The notes under the pieces: model-generated
What the model saw: the letters and a program-made list of their open reading frames with translations, nothing else
Database searches by the model: none
What the model was told of the DNA's origin: nothing
Made by a program: the position numbers and the translations under genes
From: an uncultured Bacteroidota bacterium
GTDB lineage: Bacteria > Bacteroidota > Bacteroidia > Bacteroidales > WCHB1-69
NCBI GenBank assembly: GCA_902802755.1
Contig: CADCNH010000001.1
Location: 1-64,000, forward strand
Length of the DNA stretch: 64,000 bases
Reading direction: 5' to 3'
Part shown: positions 44,174 through 52,561 of the stretch, piece after piece
Numbering within the stretch: position 1 is the first letter of the stretch
How the letters are laid out: each line of letters begins with the position of its first letter

Positions 44174-45040
44174 CTAAAGAACATTCGCCAGTTGTTCTTT
44201 CAGCTTCTCCACTTCGTCTTTCATGCGGACAACGATTTGTTGGATATTGAAATCATTGCATTTGGAACCGGTGGTATTCACCTCCCTACCTATTTCCTGG
44301 ACAATAAAGCCCAATTTTTTACCTTGCGACTGGGCCTCGTTCATCGTGTCCATAAAATAGGAGCAGTGTTTTTTCAGGCGGACTTTTTCTTCGGTAATAT
44401 CCAGTTTTTCAAGATAGAAGATAATTTCCTGCTCCAAACGGTTGTTGTCATACTGAACTGGAAGTTCTGACAAAGAAGCCATAAACTTGTTTCGAATGGT
44501 GACGATTCTATTTTCCTCAAAGGGAGTAATCTCTTCCACCATACTGTCTATCAGTTTAATACGTTTAGTAAAATCAGCAGCCAAATGGCTTCCTTCCTCT
44601 TTACGGAAACTGATAACCTTCTGGCAAGTTTCTTCCAGGGCTTTCATCACATCATTTTTCACCGTTTCCGATAGCTCTTCCTTTGAAGAGGTAATCACAT
44701 CTGGTAGACGTAACACCTGGCAGAAAATATCGCTATCTATCGGATTATTAACTTCTTTGGACAAATTGACCAACTGCTCATAATAACTTTTTGCCAATTC
44801 GATGTCAACGGCCACTTGTGGTTTTTCCGCTTTTTCGATATAGATAGAAGCTTCTATTTTGCCACGTTGTAATAGAGTGGCTATGCAGTTACGCACCTCG
44901 TTTTCCAATTCCCTGAACAAAGGTGCCATTCGCACGGTCAAGTCCAACTGCTTGCTATTCAATGTTCTGATTTCTATATTGACAGACTTTCCTTCTGTTT
45001 GGAGGGTAGTTTTGCCGAAACCTGTCATGGATTGTATCAT
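44174..45040 (-). CDS. yicC: YicC/YloC family endoribonuclease
   Basis: 288 residues. Starts MIQSMTGFGK, the family signature, and ends with the DUF1732 region EVNTTGSKCNDFNIQQIVV and KLKEQLANVL. EIRTLNSKQLDLTVR near residue 25 and EIIFYLEKLDITEEKVRLKK near 210 are conserved. E. coli YicC is reported to cut RNA and affect small-RNA decay. In Bacteroidota gmk often follows; here an R5 repeat and der do. Confidence 0.95.
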   Translation of the reverse strand: MIQSMTGFGKTTLQTEGKSVNIEIRTLNSKQLDLTVRMAPLFRELENEVRNCIATLLQRGKIEASIYIEKAEKPQVAVDIELAKSYYEQLVNLSKEVNNPIDSDIFCQVLRLPDVITSSKEELSETVKNDVMKALEETCQKVISFRKEEGSHLAADFTKRIKLIDSMVEEITPFEENRIVTIRNKFMASLSELPVQYDNNRLEQEIIFYLEKLDITEEKVRLKKHCSYFMDTMNEAQSQGKKLGFIVQEIGREVNTTGSKCNDFNIQQIVVRMKDEVEKLKEQLANVL

Positions 45041-45055
45041 AGCCCTGTGTTTTTA

Positions 45056-45090
45056 TAAAAAAAGGGCGACTGAAAGGCCACCCTTTTTCA
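45056..45090 (-). terminator. Intrinsic terminator of the ExbB-ExbD operon
   Basis: Minus strand GGGTGG, loop CCTTTCAG, TCGCCC (with G-T pairs), then TTTTTTT, about 20 bases after the ExbD stop. Confidence 0.75.
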
Positions 45091-45109
45091 AGAATAATTA
45101 TACGGTTTA

Positions 45110-45601
45110 TTAATTGCCCATTTCGGATTTTTTACCTGTTGCATAGTTGATTTTCAAGGCGTTGTTTTGGCGCAGCTCATTCTTGATAGTATTCACATAA
45201 CGCATCTGCACATCCTTGTCAACTTTCAGGGAGAAGGTCAGTTTATTCTTGTCTTCCTCGCTTCTTGACTCCTTTTCGGTACCGATAAAGTCACGGACAT
45301 CGGCAGCCAAATCCTCGGCCTTGATGGTTTGGTCGTTCAGCTGAACGGAAACTTTTCCGGGAGGAAGGGTATTCTCGTTTTTACTGATAGGGGCACCGAT
45401 ATAGATATTTGCCACCAAGGATTTTTTTTCCAATTTTTGGATTTCTGTTGCTTTTGGCGGTTGGAATCTCACCTTCAGCGTAGCCTCACGCATAGTGGTA
45501 ATCACCATGAAGAAGAACAGGAACATAAAGATAATATCTGACATGGAACCCATATTAAGTTCCGGAGTCACCTTTTTTTCTTCTTTTCTAAATCTAGCCA
45601 T
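45110..45601 (-). CDS. ExbD/TolR biopolymer transport protein, second copy
   Basis: 163 residues: cytoplasmic start RFRKEEKKVTPELNM, one helix SDIIFMFLFFFMVITTM with the proton-relay Asp near residue 22, then a periplasmic domain with VNTIKNELRQNNALKINYAT. Forms the energy-coupling motor with ExbB, driving TonB or a TolA-like link across the envelope. Starts 3 bases after the other ExbD. Last gene of the operon. Confidence 0.92.
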   Translation of the reverse strand: MARFRKEEKKVTPELNMGSMSDIIFMFLFFFMVITTMREATLKVRFQPPKATEIQKLEKKSLVANIYIGAPISKNENTLPPGKVSVQLNDQTIKAEDLAADVRDFIGTEKESRSEEDKNKLTFSLKVDKDVQMRYVNTIKNELRQNNALKINYATGKKSEMGN

Positions 45602-45604
45602 AAC

Positions 45605-46183
45605 TTATTCTGTTTTACCGTAATCGATTGGCGGTGCTTCAGAGATATTCATCGGGACAGCCTTTTGAATAGATTTTTGGAGAGCACTATCCAGATTGTC
45701 ATATTTCTTGCCGAAATAACTGGAGGACACTTTGTCACGGAGTTCATTGACAGCTCTCTGCAATTCATTCTGCACCTGAACATACATATTGTAGGTAGTA
45801 CCCTGGTCATTGGTCAAAGAGATAACGCCTTGGGAAACGGCATATTCGCCCATATTGTCGATATCAACATATTTCTTTTCCGGTTTCAGCGGGTCGTTAC
45901 TGGCATTTTCCAAGAAATCCATAGCGGTTTGTTTCAGCTGGGAAATATCCATTTGTTCACCGTTGACGGAAATCTGGTCTTGGAAATTCACCAAAACGTT
46001 CAATACATTTCGCTGGTTGATATCAACTTTTTGTTCCTTGGCATCTTTCTCTTTTGGAGGCGGCAGACGACGGGGAATACCCTGTTCTGTATTGATTGAT
46101 GAGGTCAACAAGAAGAATGTCAGCAGCAAGAAAGAGATGTCTGCCGACGATCCTGTATTAATTCCTGGAGCTTTTCTTGCCAT
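45605..46183 (-). CDS. ExbD/TolR biopolymer transport protein, first copy
   Basis: 192 residues: RKAPGINTGSSADISFLLLTFFLLTSS contains the Asp-bearing membrane helix (split as GSSADISFLL and LTFFLLTSS), followed by a proline-rich linker (GIPRRLPPPKEKDA) and a periplasmic domain with VQNELQRAVNELRDKVS. Starts one base after the stop of the upstream membrane protein. Two unequal ExbD genes in a row are common in Bacteroidota and may form a heterodimer. Confidence 0.92.
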   Translation of the reverse strand: MARKAPGINTGSSADISFLLLTFFLLTSSINTEQGIPRRLPPPKEKDAKEQKVDINQRNVLNVLVNFQDQISVNGEQMDISQLKQTAMDFLENASNDPLKPEKKYVDIDNMGEYAVSQGVISLTNDQGTTYNMYVQVQNELQRAVNELRDKVSSSYFGKKYDNLDSALQKSIQKAVPMNISEAPPIDYGKTE

Positions 46184-46184
46184 T

Positions 46185-47129
46185 TTATTTTCTGTTTTTT
46201 ATTGCACTGGATATTGCCGAGTAGATGATAGCGATGATAGCGCCAAAGAAAGCGACATACACCACAAACATACCCATACCAATTCTTTTAACGATTTGAG
46301 GAGTGAGTTGCATCTTAATAGCGGAGGGCGTCATTTCAGAAGAAGCGAACACATAACCCAAGATGACAACAATTGCAACGATAGCCAAAGCCACAATAAT
46401 CTTGTAGGAAGATTTAATGTTGGTGAAAATAGCTTTCAATGCGAAAATGAGCAATAAAGCGATATTGATGAAGAACAGGATGTAAGCCAAGGTCATGATG
46501 ATGTTCAACAGTTTTCCGTTGGAAAGATACTGTTTCACATTGGCCTGCAGAGTACCCAGATCTTCTGCCTTTTTGTTCTCTGAAACAACTTGGTTAACCG
46601 CATCTGCTTTGTTCACCAAAGAATTGAATGCTTTATTGTATGTTTTTTCTTGGATAAAATCCTGCTTGATTACATTATATTCGCTTTCAAGCTGAGAGAT
46701 ATATTTATCCAAACCTTTAAAATCAGCAACTTTGTTGAATCCATCGATATAAGCTTGAGCATTTTCAGCCTTGGCGAACAATGACTTGGAATGATTTGCG
46801 AAGTTGGCTTGATATTCGGGGAATGTTTCCTCTTTCAGCTCTTGCAATTCTGTGATATAGGTGTAAAGAATGTCTTTTTGGAGTTGATGAGCTTTCAGAT
46901 TTTCAGAAAGAGTCATGCCTTCGGTGCGGTATTGGTCCACGAAAGCGGGGAGACTTTCAGGGGTGGTGGCTTCTAACGCCGCAATCATTTCAGGATTGGC
47001 GTCATTCACTGTAAGCGCTTCTTTGTAGCTGGGAAGATTGTCCTGATCAAAAGACGAAGCGAACCACACTGCAAGCAAGCAAGTACAGATTGCCACTACT
47101 AATATAATTATTTTTACAATATTCTTCAT
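46185..47129 (-). CDS. Uncharacterised membrane protein between ExbB and ExbD
   Basis: 314 residues. One N-terminal helix (IVKIIILVVAICTCLLAVWF), a periplasmic helical region (about 30-200, rich in Glu, Lys and Asn, likely coiled coil), then three helices at about 208-230 (IIMTLAYILFFINIALLLIF), 242-262 and 285-308. No known domain recognised. Its place between ExbB and two ExbD genes, with one base to the next start, argues for a structural or accessory part of the same motor. I do not know its function. Confidence 0.75.
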   Translation of the reverse strand: MKNIVKIIILVVAICTCLLAVWFASSFDQDNLPSYKEALTVNDANPEMIAALEATTPESLPAFVDQYRTEGMTLSENLKAHQLQKDILYTYITELQELKEETFPEYQANFANHSKSLFAKAENAQAYIDGFNKVADFKGLDKYISQLESEYNVIKQDFIQEKTYNKAFNSLVNKADAVNQVVSENKKAEDLGTLQANVKQYLSNGKLLNIIMTLAYILFFINIALLLIFALKAIFTNIKSSYKIIVALAIVAIVVILGYVFASSEMTPSAIKMQLTPQIVKRIGMGMFVVYVAFFGAIIAIIYSAISSAIKNRK

Positions 47130-47161
47130 AATAAAGAGTCGTTTTGAAATTGAAAACTCAA

Positions 47162-47974
47162 TTATTTAGTTTTGTTTTTCACCAGGATATCCATGAAGGA
47201 GATAGTGGCGTTTTCCATGTCATTAACGATGGTGTCGATTTTTGACAGGATGTAGTTGTAGAAAACCTGAAGGATAATAGCGGTGATCAAACCGAACACG
47301 GTAGTGATCAAAGCCACTTTCATACCACCAGCAACAATGGTCGGAGAGATATCACCTGCACGTTCGATATCATCGAATGCCTGAACCATACCGACAACTG
47401 TTCCCAAGAATCCGAGTGACGGAGCCAAGGCGAGGAACAAGCCGATCCAACTGAGGTTGTTTTCCAGACGGCCCATCTGAACGGCACCGTATGACTCAAC
47501 TGATTTCTCCACAGATTCCAGACCTTCATCGTAACGGTCCAAACCTTGATAGAATACTGAAGCCAAGGGGCCTTTGGTGTTGCGGCAGAGTTCTTTTGCC
47601 TTTTCAATACCACCAGTCTGGATTGCGTCTTCCACTTTCTTCAATAATTTATCGGAATTGACAGAAGCCAGGTTCAAATAGAACACTCTTTCAATAACCA
47701 ATGCCAAACCTAAAATCAAACAGATCAACACAGGGGTCATCCACAAAGCACCACCCTGGATGTATTTTTCTTTCAAAACATAATGCAAACCCTGCTGAGG
47801 AGTCTCGTCTGCATCTTCCATCAAAACTGCTTGTTCAGCGGGAGCTTCTTCTGTAACAACTTCCTCTGTCTGGGCAGAATTGTCAGTTTTTTGTTCATTT
47901 TGTGCAAACGCCATGTTTGCCATACCGAAGGTCAAAAAACCTGCAACGGTCAATAAAGCGATCAGTTTTTTCAT
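47162..47974 (-). CDS. MotA/TolQ/ExbB proton channel protein
   Basis: 270 residues. A cleavable signal peptide (LIALLTVAGFLTFGMANMAF) and an acidic periplasmic segment (about 28-65, EEVVTEEAPAEQAV) precede three membrane helices: about 78-98 (ALWMTPVLICLILGLALVIE), 165-190 (LGFLGTVVGMVQAF) and 205-230 (IVAGGMKVALITTVFGLI), the usual ExbB set. First gene of a four-gene operon (ExbB, membrane protein, ExbD, ExbD) that turns proton flow into force on outer-membrane machinery. Confidence 0.93.
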   Translation of the reverse strand: MKKLIALLTVAGFLTFGMANMAFAQNEQKTDNSAQTEEVVTEEAPAEQAVLMEDADETPQQGLHYVLKEKYIQGGALWMTPVLICLILGLALVIERVFYLNLASVNSDKLLKKVEDAIQTGGIEKAKELCRNTKGPLASVFYQGLDRYDEGLESVEKSVESYGAVQMGRLENNLSWIGLFLALAPSLGFLGTVVGMVQAFDDIERAGDISPTIVAGGMKVALITTVFGLITAIILQVFYNYILSKIDTIVNDMENATISFMDILVKNKTK

Positions 47975-48053
47975 ATTGATACTACTTGTTTAATTAATGA
48001 TTTTTGATTATTTCTTTTTTCTATCTTATTGATTATAAACGTACTAAAAAGAG

Positions 48054-48141
48054 CGGAGAGAAAGGGATTCGAACCCTTGAAACGCTTTCGGCGTTTACAC
48101 ACTTTCCAGGCGTGCGCCTTCGACCACTCGGCCATCTCTCC
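48054..48141 (-). tRNA. tRNA-Ser (anticodon GGA)
   Basis: 88 nt with a long variable arm. Acceptor GGAGAGA/TCTCTCC, anticodon loop CTGGAAA (GGA) on CACGC/GTGTG, variable arm AAACGC-CGAAA-GCGTTT, T-arm AAGGG/CCCTT. CCA is not encoded. A TAATTTTA near-match to the -7 box lies upstream. Confidence 0.95.
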
Positions 48142-48334
48142 ATTTCTATTTTGAGCGGGTAAAATTACAAAAAAAACTTCAAAATCAAACAGTTTTATAT
48201 TAGTTTTTTTTCTTCCTTTTTCTTCTTTTAATTTAAAATTTTGATAATCAGTGTTTTAACTTATATTTTGTGCTTTGATTAACTTTTTTTAGAAAAAAAA
48301 TTTGTTTTTTTGCTTTTTGTATAAATTATTGATG

Positions 48335-48342
48335 TACTTTTG
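48335..48342 (+). promoter_or_regulatory. Promoter -7 box of the small lipoprotein genes
   Basis: TACTTTTG about 85 bases before the start at 48429. The tRNA-Ser to lipoprotein gap (about 290 bases) is very AT-rich and otherwise empty. Confidence 0.55.
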
Positions 48343-48346
48343 CATT

Positions 48347-48370
48347 ACTTTTTGTAGAAAAGCAAAAAGT
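48347..48370 (+). promoter_or_regulatory. Hairpin at the predicted mRNA 5' end
   Basis: ACTTTTTG, loop TAGAAAAG, CAAAAAGT: a perfect 8-bp stem beginning where transcription should start. May stabilise the lipoprotein mRNA. Confidence 0.45.
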
Positions 48371-48428
48371 GAAAAAAAATATTTTTGAACATTAAAACTA
48401 ACGTATTATTAACCTAAAAAAATTTATC

Positions 48429-48959
48429 ATGAAAAGAAACATTTTAGTATTCGCATTGATCGCAATTTTCGCATTGAGCTTGTCTTCTTGCGGTAAAAAA
48501 GAAAAAACAAACACTGAAAAAATCACAACCGCTAAGGGTTGGGTTTTGAAATCTGCTACAGTTACCCCCGCTGTTCCCGTTGGTGAAGGTACAACTACCA
48601 ACTGGTATGGTGATTATTTGTATGACTATGAACAAGACGATATCATCGTTTTCAATGCTAATGGCAGCTTTATCATTAAACCCGGTAGCAAAACTCCCGA
48701 AGCTGACGGTGATGGTTATGTTGAAGAAAAAGCTTCTACTTGGGCTTTCAACTCAGACGAAACCAAAGTTAAAATGCAGATCCCATTCTTCTATGATCTT
48801 CCTACAGAAGGACCTGCTCGTACATTCAACGCTCAGTTTGAAGAACCCGAAATCAGCTCTCTGACTGAAACCGAAATGGTTTTGATCTACAAAGCTAACA
48901 CTGTTTTCGCAAAAGGTATTGACTACACTTGGACTTTAACATACGTTCCTGTAAAATAA
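48429..48959 (+). CDS. Hypothetical lipoprotein
   Basis: 176 residues. Lipoprotein signal peptide with lipobox LSLSSC, Cys21, followed by GKKEK. The mature part has KGWVLKSATVTP, DDIIVFNANGSFIIKPG and TWAFNSDETKVKMQ, and ends SSLTETEMVLIYK and YTWTLTYVP: the pattern of small lipocalin-like Bacteroidota lipoproteins (a threshold statement, a TWxF strand and a final strand). Probably an outer- or inner-membrane anchored beta-barrel. Role unknown. Followed after 32 bases by another lipoprotein gene. Confidence 0.8.
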   Translation: MKRNILVFALIAIFALSLSSCGKKEKTNTEKITTAKGWVLKSATVTPAVPVGEGTTTNWYGDYLYDYEQDDIIVFNANGSFIIKPGSKTPEADGDGYVEEKASTWAFNSDETKVKMQIPFFYDLPTEGPARTFNAQFEEPEISSLTETEMVLIYKANTVFAKGIDYTWTLTYVPVK

Positions 48960-48991
48960 TTTGTTACACATAATCTTAAAATTTACACACA

Positions 48992-49291
48992 ATGAAAAAA
49001 TTATTTTTAGTTTTATTGGCTGGCGCTTTGTTCGTAGCTTGTGGCAACAAAGCTGAAGAAGCTACTGAAGAAGCAGTAGTTGAAGAACCCGTAGTTGAAG
49101 AAGTTGTGGTTGAAGAACCCGTTGTAGAAGAAACTGCAGTGGTTGAAGAAGAAACTACAGTTAAAGAAGCTGCTAAAAAAGCTGGCAAAAACATTGCTAA
49201 AGAAGCTATCAAGAAAGGCGAAGAAGAAGCTGTTAAAGCTATCGACAACGCTGAACCTGAAACTCCTCAGCAGACTGTTCGCAGAAGATAA
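48992..49291 (+). CDS. Small acidic VEEP-repeat lipoprotein, copy 1
   Basis: 99 residues. Lipobox FVAC with Cys17. The mature part opens with EEATEEAVVEEPVVEEVVVE-type repeats (about 21-55), then a Lys-rich helical stretch (KEAAKKAGKNIAKEAIKKGE, about 58-77) and an Arg tail TVRRR. Likely an extended, envelope-tethered peptide with an acidic half and a basic half. A paralogue lies at 62982-63185. A strong bidirectional terminator follows, and it is probably cotranscribed with the preceding lipoprotein gene. Confidence 0.75.
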   Translation: MKKLFLVLLAGALFVACGNKAEEATEEAVVEEPVVEEVVVEEPVVEETAVVEEETTVKEAAKKAGKNIAKEAIKKGEEEAVKAIDNAEPETPQQTVRRR

Positions 49292-49312
49292 TTTTTCTTT
49301 TACGACAAAAAT

Positions 49313-49348
49313 AAAAAAGGGTTGCTCTTACGAACAACCCTTTTTTTT
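49313..49348. terminator. Bidirectional intrinsic terminator
   Basis: AAAAAA GGGTTG, loop of ten, CAACCC TTTTTTTT. Ends the plus-strand lipoprotein transcript and, read in reverse, the convergent M23 gene, whose stop codon touches it. Confidence 0.85.
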
Positions 49349-50352
49349 TATTTTACCCGGATCTTCTGACCAATGTCAATTTTATCAGTTTCCTGCATGT
49401 TGTTCATCTGCAACAGTTTTGTCAGCGAAACATGATGTTGTACGGAAATCCTATACATGGTATCCCCTGCCTTCACTGTGTAATATTCCGCTTTCCCTTC
49501 CTCTTGTGTCTCTTTGGGCTGTACTTCCTTTGCCGTCTGCTGATTCATAGATTCTGTGGTTTTCACAGCCACTCCCCTATCCTTTTTCTCACCCTGAATC
49601 TCATTCTTATCAGTGGCTGGGATTTCCAAATCCGATTCGTTCAGTATCAAAGTGTTCTCTTTCATCTCCATAAAGTCGAAATCAATAAACAACGAAGGAT
49701 TGAAACACTCGTTCATGAATCGGCTCTCAAAATGCAATTGCTCCGCTCCTGTTTTTGAGGATTTGCCCGAAGCACCGATAATATCGCCCGACTGCAAAAT
49801 CTGCCCTGGCTTTACCATAATTTTGCTCAAATTGGCATATACCGTTTCCAAACCGTTGTAATGCCGCACCACTACTACCCTGCCATAGTCGCCGTATATC
49901 TTGGCCATACGTACCACACCATCAAAACAGCATTTCACTGGAGAACCGCCTTTTACCACAATATCTACTCCTGGATGGAATTCGTTATTCCTGCCCGCAC
50001 CGTATGTCATGTTAACAGAAGTTGCTCCTATACATGGAAAAAAGAAAGGGTTGTTGTTGCTTTGTACCAGAATGATACGCAAAGGATTGCCGGCGAATGG
50101 CAGGGCTAAATGCCTACTGCATATATTTTCCGTATCCCAATATTGATCATATAAACTATAAGCCGGTATCTGATAGGTTTCCTGTATCATCTCCCTTTCT
50201 GTCAATATAATATCATCATAATCATGCACGACAGAAACTACGGTGGTGTCTTGCCATGCCTTGTTCTGACTTTGCATGGAAATATCCACCACCTGCGCTT
50301 GCGCGAACACTAATGGAACCCATAATGCACCGGTTGCCAATATTCTTTTCAT
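49348..50352 (-). CDS. M23-LysM envelope protein with altered catalytic residues
   Basis: 334 residues. Signal peptide ILATGALWVPLVFAQA, an N-terminal region (20-100), a LytM/M23 domain (about 105-215), a linker rich in Glu, Lys and Gln, and a C-terminal LysM domain (YYTVKAGDTMYRISVQHHVS, about 288-334). Zinc ligands are present: His126 and Asp130 (FHPGVD) and His207 (LHFE). Both catalytic histidines of active M23 enzymes are replaced: Asn174 in YANLSKI and Gln205 in AEQLHFE. It may bind peptidoglycan or activate an amidase, as EnvC and NlpD do, rather than cut. Confidence 0.88.
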   Translation of the reverse strand: MKRILATGALWVPLVFAQAQVVDISMQSQNKAWQDTTVVSVVHDYDDIILTEREMIQETYQIPAYSLYDQYWDTENICSRHLALPFAGNPLRIILVQSNNNPFFFPCIGATSVNMTYGAGRNNEFHPGVDIVVKGGSPVKCCFDGVVRMAKIYGDYGRVVVVRHYNGLETVYANLSKIMVKPGQILQSGDIIGASGKSSKTGAEQLHFESRFMNECFNPSLFIDFDFMEMKENTLILNESDLEIPATDKNEIQGEKKDRGVAVKTTESMNQQTAKEVQPKETQEEGKAEYYTVKAGDTMYRISVQHHVSLTKLLQMNNMQETDKIDIGQKIRVK

Positions 50353-50395
50353 TTTGTCTGCTTAAAAAGTTTTTTTTACCTTTATCTACTAAGCT

Positions 50396-51496
50396 CTAAT
50401 TTTCGGTTGGTTTAATCTCTTCCTCTTCTTTGGTGGCAATATTCACCTCATTGTCTTTCATGAAAGAAGCTATAATAAGGGAAATTATACCCACAATAAT
50501 AATCATGACGGTTTGTGACAACCAGCCTATCCATCCTGCTGCCAGTCCAGCCTCCTTGGCCACCCCATACAGCAACAGCACCTGGGCCACCATCCAAGGG
50601 TACGCACCTAAGCCTCCTTGGGCCACCATGAATGCCACTGTGCTCAATATCAACACGGTAAATGCTGGTGAAGGACCCAAATGTCTAAGAAAATCAAAAG
50701 CGAAGAAACAGACGTAAGTGCCTAAAAAATACAAAAACCACATCAGTACGGTATAAAAAACAAAAAGCCAAGGTTTTTTCACATCTTTGATGGAAATCAG
50801 GCCCTGCCATATACCTACCATGAAATTTTTGATTTTGACAAAAAAGCCGATTTTGCCCCATTTTTTTCTGGTCATGTAAATCACTATGCCTGCCAACACC
50901 AACAAAACAAGGCCGATATACATTTTATAATTGGTAAGCATTGAACTCATTTTTTGTTGGAAAGCTTCTCCCAAAGTGATTCCCGTTTGTTCATCCATGA
51001 CAATTTGCGACAGCAAGGCGGTATTCATCACAACGACAATAATCAGCAGAAACAGCCAGCAAGCTATGTCGTATGCTCTTTCAGCCAACACCGTTCCCAC
51101 CGTTTTCTGGAAAGGCACTTTCTCGTACTTTTGCAGGAATACACAACGCAACACCTCTCCCGCGCGGGGCAAGCCCAAATTGGCCAAATAACACACCATC
51201 ACTGAGAAGAAACCCATGCTTTTCCGTACTTTATAGCCCAAGGGCTCTATCAGCAGAATGTTACGTAACGCCCTCACATAGTGGGCACAAGCTCCGCAAA
51301 TCATGCATAAAATGATGAACATCCAGCTTTGCGGATTGTTGATACTTATCAATACTTCTTTGATTTTTCCATAGTCCTCAGCTGTCATGCCACGCATGGA
51401 CAGCCAGATGAAAAAAACACCTATACCCACAAATATAACCAGCTGAATGATAGATTTTATGGGACTATTTTTCTTTGTTTTTTGCTCACTTTGCAT
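50396..51496 (-). CDS. Lysylphosphatidylglycerol synthase-type flippase domain protein (UPF0104)
   Basis: 366 residues with about eight membrane helices, first at about 16-33 (IIQLVIFVGIGVFFIWLSM). Family marks: CGACAHYVRALRNILLIEPL, MVCYLANLGLPRAGEVLRC and GVAKEAGLAAGWIGWLSQ. It is the membrane half (PF03706) without the synthetase domain, as seen in many Bacteroidota; related proteins move lipids or lipid-linked precursors. The C-terminus is acidic. Divergent from purC, with a -7 box at 51517-51524. Confidence 0.85.
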   Translation of the reverse strand: MQSEQKTKKNSPIKSIIQLVIFVGIGVFFIWLSMRGMTAEDYGKIKEVLISINNPQSWMFIILCMICGACAHYVRALRNILLIEPLGYKVRKSMGFFSVMVCYLANLGLPRAGEVLRCVFLQKYEKVPFQKTVGTVLAERAYDIACWLFLLIIVVVMNTALLSQIVMDEQTGITLGEAFQQKMSSMLTNYKMYIGLVLLVLAGIVIYMTRKKWGKIGFFVKIKNFMVGIWQGLISIKDVKKPWLFVFYTVLMWFLYFLGTYVCFFAFDFLRHLGPSPAFTVLILSTVAFMVAQGGLGAYPWMVAQVLLLYGVAKEAGLAAGWIGWLSQTVMIIIVGIISLIIASFMKDNEVNIATKEEEEIKPTEN

Positions 51497-51516
51497 AATA
51501 CAGCTATTTTAAACTG

Positions 51517-51524
51517 CAAAAATA
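51517..51524 (-). promoter_or_regulatory. Promoter -7 box of the flippase-like gene
   Basis: TATTTTTG on the minus strand, 20 bases before the start. Confidence 0.55.
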
Positions 51525-51568
51525 CTAAATATTTCTGCAGGCAGCTTCCTCACTCCGAATTATTTTCT

Positions 51569-51576
51569 TATTTTTG
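51569..51576 (+). promoter_or_regulatory. Promoter -7 box of purC
   Basis: TATTTTTG 21 bases before ATG 51598. It overlaps the in-frame TTG at 51574, so that codon cannot be the start. Confidence 0.6.
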
Positions 51577-51597
51577 CACGTTAAAAAATTTAAATTC

Positions 51598-52539
51598 ATG
51601 ACTGCTTTAACTAAAACCGATTTTCATTTTCCGGGACAACAGAAAGTCTATCACGGAAAAGTAAGAGATGTATATACCATTGATGACAAACTGGTGATGG
51701 TGGCCACCGACCGTATTTCCGCCTTTGATGTCATCCTGCCCAAGGGTATTCCTTACAAAGGACAGATACTGAATCAGATAGCTTCAAAATTTTTGGATGC
51801 CACCGCCGACATCTGTCCTAACTGGAAATTAGCCAGCCCCGACCCAATGGTAACAGTAGGCATTTGCTGCGAAGGTTTTCCCGTTGAAATGATTGTACGC
51901 GGCTACTTGTGCGGCAGCGCCTGGCGCAGCTACAAGAACGGCGCCCGCGAGATTTGCGGAGTGAAACTGCCCGAAGGCATGCGCGAAAACCAGAAATTCC
52001 CGCAGCCCATCATCACTCCTACCACCAAAGCGGAACAGGGCCTGCACGATGAGGATATTTCCAAGGAGGAAATCCTGGCCCGAGGACTGATATCACCCGA
52101 AGATTACGCCGTTTTAGAGAAATATACCATGGCTCTGTTCCAGCGCGGCAGTGAAATCGCTGCCCAAAAAGGCCTGATTCTGGTGGATACCAAGTACGAG
52201 TTCGGCAAAGCAAATGGCAAAATTTACCTCATCGACGAGATTCACACCCCAGACTCCTCACGTTATTTCTATGCTGATGGATATGAGGAGAAGTTCGCCA
52301 AGGGCGAGCCCCAGCGCCAGCTGTCCAAAGAATTTGTGCGCGAATGGCTGATGGAGAATGGTTTCCAGGGCAAAGAGGGACAAAAAGTGCCCGAAATGAC
52401 AGATGAGATTGTCAACAACATCACCAACCGCTACATCGAACTGTATGAACACATTACCGGTGACAAGTTCCAAAAATGTGAGAATGCGGATTTGCTGAAC
52501 CGTATCGAACTGAATGTCAAGAATTTTCTGAACAAATAA
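51598..52539 (+). CDS. purC: SAICAR synthetase (phosphoribosylaminoimidazole-succinocarboxamide synthase)
   Basis: Purine synthesis: joins aspartate to CAIR with ATP. 313 residues from ATG 51598. Motifs: [20 protein letters not shown] (ATP loop), [60 protein letters not shown] and [14 protein letters not shown]. The length is that of the eukaryote-like long form common in Bacteroidota. Followed 22 bases later by an MFS gene that it may share a transcript with. Confidence 0.97.
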   Translation: MTALTKTDFHFPGQQKVYHGKVRDVYTIDDKLVMVATDRISAFDVILPKGIPYKGQILNQIASKFLDATADICPNWKLASPDPMVTVGICCEGFPVEMIVRGYLCGSAWRSYKNGAREICGVKLPEGMRENQKFPQPIITPTTKAEQGLHDEDISKEEILARGLISPEDYAVLEKYTMALFQRGSEIAAQKGLILVDTKYEFGKANGKIYLIDEIHTPDSSRYFYADGYEEKFAKGEPQRQLSKEFVREWLMENGFQGKEGQKVPEMTDEIVNNITNRYIELYEHITGDKFQKCENADLLNRIELNVKNFLNK

Positions 52540-52561
52540 TTATAAACTAAAATTTTTTATT

